From positions 619,117 to 683,116 of the forward strand of contig JAHRYM010000001.1 in NCBI GenBank assembly GCA_020622085.1: a stretch of DNA of 64,000 nucleotides. Reading direction: 5' to 3'. Within the stretch, counting starts at the first letter, position 1. The number at the start of each line of letters is the position of its first letter. Below are positions 47,380 through 56,588 of the stretch, piece by piece. The position numbers were made by a program, and so were the translations under genes. The DNA comes from Paracoccaceae bacterium. GTDB lineage: Bacteria; Pseudomonadota; Alphaproteobacteria; Rhodobacterales; Rhodobacteraceae. The notes under the pieces were generated by a model that was not told the origin of the DNA, did no database searches, and worked only from the letters and a program-made list of their open reading frames with translations.

Positions 47380-47456
47380 GGCTAGGTAGCTCAGCTGGTT
47401 AGAGCGTGCGACTCATAATCGCAAGGTCGAGGGTTCGAGTCCCTCCCTCGCCACCA
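47380..47456 (+). tRNA. tRNA-Met (CAT)
   Basis: A 77-base tRNA with encoded CCA and anticodon loop CTCATAA. GGCTAGGTAGCTCAGCTGGTTAGAGC resembles elongator methionine tRNA, though the anticodon stem GCGAC/ATCGC is like that of the minor Ile tRNA with lysidine, so an Ile2 identity is not fully excluded. Position 4-69 appears as a U-C mismatch in the acceptor stem. Confidence 0.85.
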
Positions 47457-47532
47457 CCTTTCCCCCCGTTTCGGGCCATGTATCCGGCCTTGGCCACCGC
47501 GCGCAGGCGCCTTTCCTTTGGCGCTCCCGGGC

Positions 47533-48087
47533 TCAGTCGTCCCTGCGTTCGTCCTTGCGCTTCAACAGGTCGGCCAAATTGGCGAAGGGGCGCAGGTCTT
47601 CGTCGCGCAGGGCGGACTTGTCCGGTTCGGTGACCTGCAGATCATCGAAACCGGCGTCTGCGGCCCGGGGATAAAGTGGCAGCGCCAGCGCCAGGGCCTC
47701 TGTCATCACATGGCCCGCGTCGATCACCGAGGCCAGTGGTTCGACCGTGTCATCCTCGGGGATCTCGACGTCATCGCCCTCCGGCTCGGGCAGGTCGGTC
47801 AGATAGCGGCGGGTCACGTCTTCGGAAATGCTGGTGACCACCGGCGCGAGCGTCACCACACAGGGCTGGACGACTCGTGCCGAGAGGGCGGCCTCAAGCA
47901 GCCAGTCGCCGCGTCCGACGGGGCGGAGTTCGCCGGTGAAGGCCAGTTCGGGCAGATCAAGCAAGCCAAGCTCGACCGCAATGGCGGCGCGTTCGGCCGG
48001 GCCCGGGGTCAGCGTGAAACGCGTGGGTTTGCGTCCGGCAAGGTCGGCCACGCGGAAGGGGTGCACGAAGGGGGCTTTCTGGGTCAT
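47533..48087 (-). CDS. DUF177 (YceD) family protein
   Basis: A 184-residue protein with the DUF177 pattern: an alphaproteobacterial-type middle block CVVTLAPV, then an acidic stretch and DLADLLKRK-like ANLADLLKRK at the end. In other bacteria YceD is linked to 23S rRNA and rpmF expression. The gene is divergent from bamE, as in many relatives. Confidence 0.88.
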   Translation of the reverse strand: MTQKAPFVHPFRVADLAGRKPTRFTLTPGPAERAAIAVELGLLDLPELAFTGELRPVGRGDWLLEAALSARVVQPCVVTLAPVVTSISEDVTRRYLTDLPEPEGDDVEIPEDDTVEPLASVIDAGHVMTEALALALPLYPRAADAGFDDLQVTEPDKSALRDEDLRPFANLADLLKRKDERRDD

Positions 48088-48249
48088 GGTCGATCTCGGC
48101 TGGCGCGGCAGGAAAAGGGTTGCCGGCGGGCATCAGGAAGGCGGGCAGTGGCCCGCAGGACGAGGCCGGGCCGTTCTGGTCCTTGAAGGACGGGCCGGCA
48201 ATGTTGTAAGCGGGATAAAAGGCTTCCGGGCGCGAGACAAGAGGGTAGG

Positions 48250-48705
48250 ATGGGCAGGCTGGTTTCCGGGATGCGCCGCAGCGCGTTTACCCTCGTGCTC
48301 GTTCTGGCGGCTGCCTGCGCGCCGGTCTACCGCAACCATGGCTATGTCCCTCTGGACAGCGAGCTTGCGGATGTGAAAGTCGGAGAGTCGACGCGGCAGG
48401 ATGTGGCGGATTTCATCGGCCGGCCCTCCTCGACAGGAATGATGACCGAGAGTGGCTGGTATTACGTCGGATCGCGCTTCAAGGCTTTCGGCGCCTACGA
48501 GGACCGCGAAGTTGACCGGCAGGTGGTCGCCGTCACTTTCGACGAGCAGGGAACCGTGTCGAATGTCGAACGCTTTGGCATGGACAAGGGCCGCGTCGTG
48601 GTGATTTCGCGCCGTGTCACCGAAAGCAACATCCGTTCGATCGGGTTCCTGCGCCAGCTTCTGGGAAATATCGGCCGGATTTCGGCGGGAGATCTTGTCG
48701 ATTGA
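48250..48705 (+). CDS. bamE: outer-membrane assembly lipoprotein BamE
   Basis: A 151-residue SmpA/OmlA-domain lipoprotein. Lipobox LAAAC gives an acylated cysteine near residue 23; the domain has VKVGESTRQDVADFIGRPSS and WYYVGSR. BamE is part of the Bam complex that inserts outer-membrane barrels. The start ATG at 48250 is inside GAGGGTAGGATG. An imperfect 10-bp inverted repeat, GCCGGGCCGT/ACGGGCCGGC, lies at about 48162-48200 in the divergent spacer. Confidence 0.9.
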   Translation: MGRLVSGMRRSAFTLVLVLAAACAPVYRNHGYVPLDSELADVKVGESTRQDVADFIGRPSSTGMMTESGWYYVGSRFKAFGAYEDREVDRQVVAVTFDEQGTVSNVERFGMDKGRVVVISRRVTESNIRSIGFLRQLLGNIGRISAGDLVD

Positions 48706-48728
48706 TGGTGACGTGACGGGGTGACTTG

Positions 48729-49136
48729 TCATTTCGGCACATGGTGCAGGGCAACGCCGTTGATGCAATAGCGCAGGCCAGTCGGTTGCGGACCGTCCGC
48801 GAAGACGTGCCCCAGATGTGCGTCGCAATTCGCGCAGCGCACTTCGGTCCGGCACAGACACCAGGCATCGTCGGCGACTTCGCGGAGCTTCGCCGGCCCG
48901 AGGGGGCGGGAAAATGCAGGCCAGCCGCAGCAGCCGGGATCGAACCTGGCGCTGGCATCGAACAGTGGCTCGGTGCAGCAGCGGCAGTGATAGGTCGCGG
49001 GGCCAGGCGGGAAATCGACATGGCTGAAAGGACGCTCGGTTTCGCCCATCCGCGTCACGCGGAATGCCAGGTCATCCAGTCGGGTCTGCCATTCCGGGGC
49101 GCTGCGGCGGGTGAAGCGGGTGGGGGGAACTGTCAT
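48729..49136 (-). CDS. msrB: peptide-methionine (R)-S-oxide reductase
   Basis: A 135-residue MsrB repairing oxidised methionine. Zinc-binding cysteine pairs are in YHCRCC and RCANC, and the catalytic cysteine is in GLRYCINGVAL. GCCGWPAFSRP is typical. GGAGA precedes the ATG at 49136. It has no signal peptide. It converges with bamE. Confidence 0.95.
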   Translation of the reverse strand: MTVPPTRFTRRSAPEWQTRLDDLAFRVTRMGETERPFSHVDFPPGPATYHCRCCTEPLFDASARFDPGCCGWPAFSRPLGPAKLREVADDAWCLCRTEVRCANCDAHLGHVFADGPQPTGLRYCINGVALHHVPK

Positions 49137-49246
49137 GGCCTTGTCTCCGGTCCGGCTCTGCAATGACGGCGTCAGATATTTTCGGCTCGATGGCCCTTCG
49201 GATGTAGGAATGCGGGGAAGCAATGCCAAGCCGGGCGGGGGCCGTG

Positions 49247-50071
49247 ATGAAAGAGATGCATTGCGGGCAGTATCGTGCCCGGCCGGCAACGCTGGCCGAG
49301 GATCTTCGCCGGGCGCAAGCGCTGCGCTGGCTGTGCTTCCGCAGGCGGCGCGGGGCCTGCGCGCCTGACGACGCGGCTGCACCGGGGCCTTGTCAGTCTG
49401 ACGCGGACAGGTTCGACGCCCTTTGCGACCATGTGCTGATCGAGAACCTGCGGACAGGCGCCCTCGTGGGCTGCTTTCGGGTCCGGCATCTGAGGACCGG
49501 GGCCGAAATCCGTGAGAGCTATTCGGCGCAGTTCTACGGGCTCGACAGGCTGGCGCAGTACCCGGCGCCATCGGTCGAGCTGGGCCGGTTCTGCCTGCTC
49601 CCGGGCCAGCACGACCCCCAGGTATTGCGGCTCGCCTGGGCTTGCCTGACAGATCTGGTCGAGGCCGCCGGTGCGACGCTCGTGTTCGGATGCACGTCAT
49701 TTTCCGGGGAAGATGCCGCCGCCTGTGCAAGGGCCCTGGGCCCTTCGCTTGCGTCGCATCTGGCGCCGCCGCGCTGGCGACCCGAGGTCAGGGCGCCGCA
49801 CGTCATCCGGCTTGTGGAGGGCACCGGATTGCCGGGCAGCCGCTCCCCCGAGCGGGGCGTCGATCATCAACCGGGGATTGCCGGACTGCCGCCGCTCTTG
49901 CGCAGCTATCTGGGGCTGGGCGCCTGGATCAGCGACCATGCGGTGATCGACGACGACCTTGGAACGGTTCATGTCTTTACCGCGCTGGAAACCGCCGCGA
50001 TTCCCGCGCGCCGTCTGGCCAGCCTGCGCGCTCTGGCCGAAGGCCTGGCAATGCGGGGGACTGCCACCTGA
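49247..50071 (+). CDS. olsB: OlsB-like ornithine-lipid N-acyltransferase (GNAT fold)
   Basis: A 274-residue protein like OlsB, which adds a 3-hydroxyacyl chain to ornithine as the first step in ornithine lipid synthesis. Characteristic are GQYRARPA at the N terminus, ALRWLCFR, LVGCFRVRHL, VELGRFCLLPG and LPPLLRSYLGLGAWISDHAVID. No olsA gene is adjacent here. ATG codons at 49223 and 49247 are both possible; the second fits the family length. Activity remains inferred. Confidence 0.75.
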   Translation: MKEMHCGQYRARPATLAEDLRRAQALRWLCFRRRRGACAPDDAAAPGPCQSDADRFDALCDHVLIENLRTGALVGCFRVRHLRTGAEIRESYSAQFYGLDRLAQYPAPSVELGRFCLLPGQHDPQVLRLAWACLTDLVEAAGATLVFGCTSFSGEDAAACARALGPSLASHLAPPRWRPEVRAPHVIRLVEGTGLPGSRSPERGVDHQPGIAGLPPLLRSYLGLGAWISDHAVIDDDLGTVHVFTALETAAIPARRLASLRALAEGLAMRGTAT

Positions 50072-50182
50072 TCACCAGAGATGCCAGACCCCCGCACAGC
50101 ATGCCCCCGGTCAATAGCGCGAGCGACGAAGGGGGCAAAGGATGAGGCGGAAGGAAAAAGGCTTCCGCCTTGACGCCGCCGC

Positions 50183-50211
50183 TTGACGCCGTCTGGCGAT
50201 GTCCCTATGTA
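50183..50211 (+). promoter_or_regulatory. promoter of the tRNA-Asp pair
   Basis: TTGACG (50183-50188), 17 bases, TATGTA (50206-50211). A further TTGACG lies 13 bases upstream. Confidence 0.7.
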
Positions 50212-50254
50212 GCCCTCCACGCGTCCGGGGCAGCGATCCGGGATAGCGAGATGC

Positions 50255-50331
50255 GCGGTTGTAGCTCAGTCGGTTAGAGTACCGGCCTGTCACGCCGGGG
50301 GTCGCGGGTTCGAGCCCCGTCAACCGCGCCA
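50255..50331 (+). tRNA. tRNA-Asp (GTC), copy 1
   Basis: A 77-base cloverleaf with CCA; acceptor GCGGTTG/CAACCGC, anticodon loop CTGTCAC. It is identical to the copy 127 bases downstream. Confidence 0.97.
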
Positions 50332-50381
50332 TTCTCCCGATCGCTGCCCGGACCCGTATCGCCCTTGAAGGGCACCCATGC

Positions 50382-50458
50382 GCGGTTGTAGCTCAGTCGG
50401 TTAGAGTACCGGCCTGTCACGCCGGGGGTCGCGGGTTCGAGCCCCGTCAACCGCGCCA
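50382..50458 (+). tRNA. tRNA-Asp (GTC), copy 2
   Basis: Identical in all 77 bases to copy 1, with ATGC before and ATT after in both, so it is a recent or homogenised duplication. The spacer between copies is 50 bases and shows no separate promoter, so both are probably made as one transcript. Confidence 0.97.
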
Positions 50459-50797
50459 TTTCCCAAACTCCCCAGGTGCGGCAGGGCCATCATCTTCCCG
50501 GCGCAGGGACAATTGCATCGCCGGGTGTTCGCGGCGCCGACCCGGCCGGGTCGTCACGCGAAATCATGTGTTTTCACGATTTATCCATGATGATCATGCG
50601 CTTGCATCACGGCGCGTCAATCCATCTCACCGCTGGGTGAGGGGGGCTGTCCGCGAATCGGTGGCAGGAGTAAAGCAGTTGCCAGGGCCGCGGATTGCCG
50701 GGTGAACGCACACCATTCACCGACACGACATGCCGGGACGGCCCTGAAGACCGACCCGATCGGCCACGCGCCGAAGGGTCCACAGGAGTCACGCATC
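50459..50797 (+). other. intergenic region before the DUF1344 gene
   Basis: About 340 bases without a gene. It contains the odd palindrome CATGATGATCATG (50586-50598) within a more AT-rich patch, a possible operator. No clear promoter hexamers were found. Confidence 0.4.
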
Positions 50798-51055
50798 ATG
50801 CGTCGCTATCTTGTTCCTGCCAGCCTGATCGCCGCCCTTGCCCTTTCGGGCGCGGCAATGGCCGCCACCACCACCACCGGCAAGATTACCTCGTTTGACA
50901 TGAAGACCCACCAGCTCAAGCTGGACAATGGCGTTGTCTACATGCTGCCGTCCACGTTCAAGGATCCGGGCCTGAAGGCGGGCGAAAAGGTCTCGGTGAC
51001 CTGGGTGATGAAGGGTGGTCAATACGACGCAACGACGGTCTCGGTCGCCAAATAG
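50798..51055 (+). CDS. DUF1344-like small periplasmic protein
   Basis: An 85-residue protein with a cleavable signal peptide (LIAALALSGAAMA) and a mature part of about 63 residues: GKITSFDMKTHQLKLDNG and LKAGEKVSVTW, a small beta-barrel-like pattern as in DUF1344. ACAGGAG precedes the ATG. Function unknown. Confidence 0.8.
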   Translation: MRRYLVPASLIAALALSGAAMAATTTTGKITSFDMKTHQLKLDNGVVYMLPSTFKDPGLKAGEKVSVTWVMKGGQYDATTVSVAK

Positions 51056-51246
51056 AACAGATGTCGCAGGAGCGGGGGCCAGGTCGTGGCCCCCGTTGGA
51101 GCCACTGTGCGGACAGGTGGTCCGATGGGGCAGTCGATTCGCGAAGCCCCGGCAACAGTCGCTTCGTCTTTTCTGACAGTGATTGCTTTGAATTGCCGCA
51201 GGGTGCACCATATTCCAAGGGACGTTCGGACAAATTGGAGACCCCC

Positions 51247-52266
51247 TTGGGCATCAGTGCCTTGACCCCCCCGCCGCGTAGCGACGAAATCCGTGAAACG
51301 CTGCTGGAATTTCCCGACAATCGCTTGCTGATCGACCTGTGCGGCGAATTCGACCGCAATCTGGCGCAGATCGAGCATGCGATGGGGGTGCATATCCTCA
51401 GACGCGGCAATCATCTGGCCGTTGTCGGCCCGGCCGAGGCGCGCGGGCAGGTGGCGGCGCTTCTCCAGACACTTTATGGGCGGCTGGAAACCGGGCGCGG
51501 TATAGATGCGGGCGAAATCGACGCAGCGCTGCGGCTGGCGGCGACCGGCCCGGAAGCGCCGGCAAGCCTTGATGAACAGCTCGAGATGTTCGCCTCCGGC
51601 CGGATCGAGATCCGCACCCGCAAGAAGCAGGTCGAACCGCGGACCGAGGCGCAGAAAGCCTATGTGAAGAACCTGTTCCAGAATGAACTGGCCTTCGGCA
51701 TCGGCCCTGCGGGCACCGGCAAGACCTATCTGGCGGTTGCCGTGGGCGTGACCATGCTGATCGGCGGCCATGTCGACCGGATGATCCTGTCGCGCCCCGC
51801 GGTCGAGGCGGGCGAAAGGCTCGGCTTCCTTCCCGGCGACATGAAGGAAAAGGTCGATCCCTACATGCAGCCGCTTTACGACGCGCTGAACGATTTCCTG
51901 CCCGCCAAGCAGGTGCAGAAGCTGATCGAGGACAAGCGGATCGAGATCGCGCCCCTGGCCTTCATGCGCGGCCGCACGCTCGCCAATGCCTTTTGCGTGC
52001 TGGACGAGGCGCAGAACGCCACCACCATGCAGATGAAGATGTTCCTGACCCGTCTGGGCGAAGGATCGCGCATGGTGATCACCGGCGACCGGACGCAGGT
52101 CGACCTGCCGCGCGGGGTGAATTCGGGCCTGTCGGATGCCGAGCGGATCCTGGAAGGAGTGAAGGGAATCAGCTTCAACTACTTCACCGCAAAGGACGTG
52201 GTGCGCCATCCCCTTGTCGCACGGATCATCGCAGCCTATGACCGTGACGATGGAGCCACTGGTTGA
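51247..52266 (+). CDS. phoH: PhoH family ATPase
   Basis: A 339-residue PhoH-like protein, ATP-binding, linked to RNA metabolism. A small KH-like domain (about residues 20-90) precedes the ATPase with Walker A GIGPAGTGKT, LSRPAVEAGE and Walker B CVLDEAQNA. No ATG fits the conserved N terminus; the TTG at 51247 with GGAG six bases before it is best, an earlier TTG at 51235 is an alternative. It begins the phoH-ybeY-corC-lnt operon. Confidence 0.9.
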   Translation: MGISALTPPPRSDEIRETLLEFPDNRLLIDLCGEFDRNLAQIEHAMGVHILRRGNHLAVVGPAEARGQVAALLQTLYGRLETGRGIDAGEIDAALRLAATGPEAPASLDEQLEMFASGRIEIRTRKKQVEPRTEAQKAYVKNLFQNELAFGIGPAGTGKTYLAVAVGVTMLIGGHVDRMILSRPAVEAGERLGFLPGDMKEKVDPYMQPLYDALNDFLPAKQVQKLIEDKRIEIAPLAFMRGRTLANAFCVLDEAQNATTMQMKMFLTRLGEGSRMVITGDRTQVDLPRGVNSGLSDAERILEGVKGISFNYFTAKDVVRHPLVARIIAAYDRDDGATG

Positions 52267-52756
52267 CACGCTGAACGAAGACGCCCGATGGGAAGCCTTT
52301 GGTCTTGCCGACCTGGCGGAACGCGCGGGGCGTGCGGTGCTTGCCGACCAGGCCCTTGACCCGGACCGGTTCGAGATCAGCCTTCTGGGCTGTTCCGATC
52401 CGCGCATCGCCGAGTTGAACGCAGATTTCCGCGGCAAGCCGCAACCGACCAACGTGCTGTCATGGCCGTCGGATGAACGCGGCGCCGAAAAGGACGGAGG
52501 CCGCCCCTGCCGACCCGATCCCGGCCAGCCGGGGATGCCCGAGGAACTGGGCGATGTTGCGCTTGCCTGGGAAACCTGCGAACGCGAGGCGCTTGAGGCC
52601 GGCAAGCCCATGCGGGACCATGTGCTGCACCTTCTGGTGCACGGAACCCTGCATCTTCTGGGCTATGATCACATCCGCGATGGTGATGCCGAGATGATGG
52701 AAGCCGCGGAAATCCGCATCCTGCGCGGGCTGGGACTGGCGAACCCCTATGAATGA
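52238..52756 (+). CDS. ybeY: endoribonuclease YbeY
   Basis: A 172-residue zinc-dependent RNase for 16S rRNA 3'-end maturation and ribosome quality control. The metal motif HGTLHLLGYDH is intact, and NADFRGKPQPTNVLSWP is typical. An acidic/Gly-Pro insertion (ERGAEKDGGRPCRPDPGQ region) lies before LGDVALA. Start at 52238 or 52250; it overlaps phoH. Confidence 0.94.
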   Translation: MTVTMEPLVDTLNEDARWEAFGLADLAERAGRAVLADQALDPDRFEISLLGCSDPRIAELNADFRGKPQPTNVLSWPSDERGAEKDGGRPCRPDPGQPGMPEELGDVALAWETCEREALEAGKPMRDHVLHLLVHGTLHLLGYDHIRDGDAEMMEAAEIRILRGLGLANPYE

Positions 52757-52806
52757 ACGGATAATGACGTGCCGGACAGGACTCCGGCTTTGGATGGAAA
52801 GGACCG

Positions 52807-53718
52807 ATGGGCGATTCCCCTGACGGGTCGTCGCTGGCACAGGATGCCGGCGAACCCTCTGACAGTAGCAGCCACCGAGGATTCTTCGGTCGGCTGATCG
52901 ACGCGCTTTCGCCGTCGGATTCAACCCAGGGCCCGGCGACGGTGCCGCCTTCTGAAAAGGCTCCCCCCGGCGCCGCGATGCCCGGTGTCGTCAACCTTCG
53001 GCGGCTCCGGGTAGGCGACATTGCGATTCCCAAGGCGGAAATCGCCGCCGTGGCGGTCACTACCTCGCTTGAGGATCTGATCAAGGCTTTTCGGGATTCG
53101 GGCTTTTCGCGGCTCCCGGTGTTCAAGGGCACGCTCGATTCGCCGATGGGGCTGATCCACCTGAAGGATCTGGCGCTGCAACAGGCCTTCACTTCGCCGA
53201 AACCGCGCTTCAGCCTGCGCAAGCTTTTGCGTCCGCTGCTTTATGCGCCGCCGTCGATGCCGCTCGCCGTGCTGTTGCAGAAGATGCAAAGCCAGCGGAT
53301 CCACATGGCGCTGGTCATCGACGAATATGGCGGCGTGGACGGGCTTTTGACCATCGAGGACCTGATCGAACAGGTCGTGGGCGAAATCGAGGATGAACAC
53401 GACGAGGACGAAGGCGATCTTTGGGCGCTGGAAAAACCGGGGCAATACATCGTCCAGTCGCGTGCGCCGCTCGATGCGTTCGAGGCAGAGATCGGCCTGA
53501 AACTGGCCGAAGATGAAGACAGCGAGGAAATCGACACCATCGGCGGCCTGGTCTTCATGCTTTCGGGCCGGGTGCCGACGCGGGGCGAGGTGATCCCCCA
53601 TCCCTCGGGCGCCGAATTCGAGGTGGTCGATGCCGATCCGCGCCGCATCAAGCGGCTCAGGGTGCGGGTTCCGGCGGCAAGGGAACGCCCCGAAGACGTG
53701 GTGACGACCGGGAAATGA
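52807..53718 (+). CDS. corC: CorC/HlyC-type CBS domain protein
   Basis: A 303-residue cytoplasmic protein with an acidic disordered N terminus (1-60), two CBS domains (about 80-215, with DEYGGVDGLLTIEDLIEQVVGEIEDEHD) and a C-terminal CorC_HlyC domain (GLVFMLSGRVPTRGEV). It is the YbeX-type protein, linked to magnesium/cobalt efflux or ribosome function. The stop overlaps the lnt start (ATGA). Confidence 0.92.
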   Translation: MGDSPDGSSLAQDAGEPSDSSSHRGFFGRLIDALSPSDSTQGPATVPPSEKAPPGAAMPGVVNLRRLRVGDIAIPKAEIAAVAVTTSLEDLIKAFRDSGFSRLPVFKGTLDSPMGLIHLKDLALQQAFTSPKPRFSLRKLLRPLLYAPPSMPLAVLLQKMQSQRIHMALVIDEYGGVDGLLTIEDLIEQVVGEIEDEHDEDEGDLWALEKPGQYIVQSRAPLDAFEAEIGLKLAEDEDSEEIDTIGGLVFMLSGRVPTRGEVIPHPSGAEFEVVDADPRRIKRLRVRVPAARERPEDVVTTGK

Positions 53719-55271
53719 ACCTTCGGTTCCGGCTGCCCGCGGTCCTTCGCACCCCTCTGCGTCCTGGTGTCAGCCAGATCGCGGCTGCTGTGGCAGCGGG
53801 GGCGTTCAGCGCCGCCGGGCAGGCGCCGGTCGGGCTTTGGCCGGTCACGCTTCTGGCGCTGGCTGCCGTCACGGTGCTGGTGTCCGGTGCCACGCGGCCC
53901 TCGCATCGGGTCTGGCTCGCTTGGGCCGCGGGGGCGGGCTATTTCGCCGCGACGCTTTTCTGGATCGTCGAACCCTTCATGGTCGATGCCGCCCGCGACG
54001 GCTGGATGGCGCCCTTCGCGCTGGTCTTCATGGCCGGAGGCATGGCGCTGTTCTGGGGGATCGCGGGGCTGGTGGCGTCATGGATGCCCAGCCGGGGCCT
54101 TGCGGTGCTTGGCTTCGCCTTCGGTCTTTCTGCTTCGGACCTTCTGCGCAGCTATGTGCTGACGGGGTTTCCCTGGGCCCTGATGGGCCACATCTGGATC
54201 GGCACTCCGGTCATGCAGGCGGCGGCCTGGATCGGGCCGGTGGGGCTTTCGATCCTGACCTGCCTTGCGGCGGCGCTTCCATTGGTGATGCGCGGCACGC
54301 GGCCGCGACTGGCGACGAGCCTTGGCGTCGCGGCCGTTCTGGGCGTGCTCTGGCTTGCCGGGCAGGCGCGCCTTGACCAGCCGCTGCCGGCACGCCCGCA
54401 GCCGATCACCGTGCGGCTGGTGCAACCCAATGCCACCCAATCCGAAAAGTGGCGGCCCGAGATGTGGGACCTGTTCCTGCGGCGCCAGTTCGACCTGACG
54501 GCGGAACCTGCCGCCAAGCCTCTGGATCTGGTGGTCTGGCCGGAAACCGCGATTCCCTGGATGCTGGACGACAGCGGCGATGTGCTGGCGCAGGTGATGA
54601 TCGCCTCGGGCGGCGCGCCGCTGGCGCTGGGCGTCCAGCGCGCGGAAGGCGAGCGGTATTTCAACAGCCTCGCCGTGACCGACGCGACGGGCCGCGTCGC
54701 GCAGGTCTATGACAAGTGGCACCTGGTGCCGTTTGGCGAATACATGCCGATGGGCGACCTGCTGGCCAAGGTGGGGATCACCGCCTTCGCCGCGCAAGCG
54801 GGCAGCGGCTATTCCGCCGGTCCGGGGCCGAAGGTGCTGGACCTGGGCCGTGCGGGCCATGTCCTGCCGCTGATCTGTTACGAGGCGGTGTTCCCGCAGG
54901 ATCTGCGCACCGAAAGTCGCGCCGACTGGATCCTGCAAGTCACGAATGACGGCTGGTTCGGCAACCTCTCCGGTCCCTACCAGCATCTGGCGCAGGCGCG
55001 GCTCCGGGCGGTCGAACAGGGGCTGCCGCTGCTGCGCGCCGCCAATACCGGGGTGACGGCGGTGATCGACGCCAAGGGTCGCATCCTGCAATCGCTCCCG
55101 CTGAACACCATCGGGCGACTGGATGCCGAGGTTCCGCCCGCCACGCCCACCGCCACTTTCTATGCCCGGACCGGCGACTGGCCCGCGACAATCTTTCTTG
55201 CTTGCGGGTTATTGTCACTGGCGTGGCAGGCCCGCCGGAATCCGATTGACCGCCCCGGGTTAAGGGTCTAG
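53715..55271 (+). CDS. lnt: apolipoprotein N-acyltransferase
   Basis: A 518-residue inner-membrane enzyme adding the third acyl chain to lipoproteins such as BamE. About seven to eight membrane spans occupy residues 10-215. The periplasmic nitrilase domain has the triad glutamate in VVWPETAIP, the lysine in [12 protein letters not shown] and the cysteine in [11 protein letters not shown] last helix ends the protein. The promoter of metK seems to lie inside its 3' end. Confidence 0.95.
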   Translation: MNLRFRLPAVLRTPLRPGVSQIAAAVAAGAFSAAGQAPVGLWPVTLLALAAVTVLVSGATRPSHRVWLAWAAGAGYFAATLFWIVEPFMVDAARDGWMAPFALVFMAGGMALFWGIAGLVASWMPSRGLAVLGFAFGLSASDLLRSYVLTGFPWALMGHIWIGTPVMQAAAWIGPVGLSILTCLAAALPLVMRGTRPRLATSLGVAAVLGVLWLAGQARLDQPLPARPQPITVRLVQPNATQSEKWRPEMWDLFLRRQFDLTAEPAAKPLDLVVWPETAIPWMLDDSGDVLAQVMIASGGAPLALGVQRAEGERYFNSLAVTDATGRVAQVYDKWHLVPFGEYMPMGDLLAKVGITAFAAQAGSGYSAGPGPKVLDLGRAGHVLPLICYEAVFPQDLRTESRADWILQVTNDGWFGNLSGPYQHLAQARLRAVEQGLPLLRAANTGVTAVIDAKGRILQSLPLNTIGRLDAEVPPATPTATFYARTGDWPATIFLACGLLSLAWQARRNPIDRPGLRV

Positions 55272-55274
55272 GCC
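55246..55274 (+). promoter_or_regulatory. putative metK promoter
   Basis: TTGACC (55246-55251), 17 bases, TAGGCC (55269-55274), within the last codons of lnt and just before the riboswitch. Confidence 0.5.
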
Positions 55275-55284
55275 ACACAGATCG

Positions 55285-55337
55285 AACCGTCACAACGGCT
55301 TCCTGGCGTGACGGGGATCATCCCAATGGAGCACTTC
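55285..55337 (+). promoter_or_regulatory. SAM/SAH riboswitch upstream of metK
   Basis: The stem CCGTCAC (55287-55293) / GTGACGG (55308-55314) encloses AACGGCTTCCTGGC, the conserved loop of the SAM/SAH class, and AATGGAGCAC (55325-55334) is the matching 3' pseudoknot strand. That strand contains the GGAG ribosome binding site of metK, so ligand binding should hide it and lower translation. The class is known from Rhodobacterales metK leaders. Confidence 0.92.
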
Positions 55338-55339
55338 CC

Positions 55340-56506
55340 ATGTCGCGTCAGAACTACATCTTCACCTCCGAAAGCGTCTCGGAGGGTCACCCCGACAAAT
55401 TGTGCGACAGGATCTCGGACGCCGTCCTTGATGCCTTCCTGGCCGAGGAACCCAACGCCCGCGTTGCCTGCGAAACCTTCGCCACGACCAACCGCGTCGT
55501 CGTCGGCGGCGAGGTCGGCCTGACCGACAAGAGCCGCCTTGCCGAATACATGGGCAAGATCGACGGCATCGTGCGCGACTGCGTGCGCGACATCGGCTAC
55601 GAGCAGGACGAGTTCCACTGGAACACGCTTGGCGTGCAGAACTACCTGCACCCGCAATCCGCCCATATCAGCCAGGGCGTCGACCGTGACGGGGCCGGGG
55701 ATCAGGGCATCATGTTCGGTTACGCCACCGACGAGACGCCCGAATTGATGCCCGCGCCGATCCAGTATTCGCACGCGATCCTGCGCCGCCTGGCCGAGGT
55801 GCGGAAATCCGGGCAGGAGCCGAGCCTGCGCCCCGATGCGAAATCGCAGCTGAGCCTGCGCTATGAAAACGGCAAGCCCGTCGAAGTGACCTCGCTGGTG
55901 CTGTCGACCCAGCACGCCGACGAAGACCAGACCTCGGATCATATCCGCGCCATTGTCGAACCCTACATCCGCGAAGTCCTGCCCTCGGGCTGGCTGACCG
56001 AGCGGACCGAATGGTGGATCAACCCGACCGGGACGTTCGTCATCGGCGGGCCGGACGGCGATGCGGGGCTCACGGGCCGCAAGATCATCGTCGACACCTA
56101 CGGCGGCGCGGCCCCGCACGGCGGCGGCGCGTTTTCCGGCAAGGATCCGACCAAGGTCGACCGTTCGGCCGCCTATGCGGCGCGCTATCTGGCCAAGAAC
56201 GTGGTCGCGGCGGGGCTGGCGAAACGCTGCGTGATCCAGGTCGCCTATGCCATCGGCGTGGCAAAGCCGCTGGCGATCTATGCCGACACTTACGGCACCG
56301 GCGAAGTCCCGGAAGCGCAGATCGAAAAGGCGGTGATGGAGGTCATGGACCTGACCCCGCGCGGCATCCGCACCCATCTGGACCTGAACCGGCCGATCTA
56401 CCAGCGGACCGCCGCCTATGGCCACTTCGGCCGCGCGCCGGAAGCCGACGGTGGCTTCAGCTGGGAAAAGACCGATCTGGTCGAGGCGCTGCGCAAGGCG
56501 GTATGA
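55340..56506 (+). CDS. metK: S-adenosylmethionine synthetase
   Basis: A 388-residue enzyme making SAM from methionine and [19 protein letters not shown] at the N terminus, [12 protein letters not shown] and [19 protein letters not shown] (phosphate loop) are the classical signatures. The ATG lies eight bases after GGAG, which is part of the riboswitch. queF and trmB follow. Confidence 0.98.
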   Translation: MSRQNYIFTSESVSEGHPDKLCDRISDAVLDAFLAEEPNARVACETFATTNRVVVGGEVGLTDKSRLAEYMGKIDGIVRDCVRDIGYEQDEFHWNTLGVQNYLHPQSAHISQGVDRDGAGDQGIMFGYATDETPELMPAPIQYSHAILRRLAEVRKSGQEPSLRPDAKSQLSLRYENGKPVEVTSLVLSTQHADEDQTSDHIRAIVEPYIREVLPSGWLTERTEWWINPTGTFVIGGPDGDAGLTGRKIIVDTYGGAAPHGGGAFSGKDPTKVDRSAAYAARYLAKNVVAAGLAKRCVIQVAYAIGVAKPLAIYADTYGTGEVPEAQIEKAVMEVMDLTPRGIRTHLDLNRPIYQRTAAYGHFGRAPEADGGFSWEKTDLVEALRKAV

Positions 56507-56536
56507 TCCACGGGGCTACAGCCTCAAGCATTTTAG

Positions 56537-56564
56537 GTCGGGGCGGGCGCTGGTCCGCCCCGAC
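56537..56564 (+). terminator. hairpin between metK and queF
   Basis: A perfect 10-bp stem GTCGGGGCGG/CCGCCCCGAC with an 8-base loop, no T-run after it. It could end part of the metK transcripts or set queF expression. Confidence 0.45.
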
Positions 56565-56588
56565 TGCGTTTGAACCGGAGGGGATGAC

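Noticed and set aside
50255-50458. Direct repeats as a CRISPR-like array
   Set aside because: The two 77-base repeats are tRNA-Asp genes. No short regularly spaced repeat array exists in the window.
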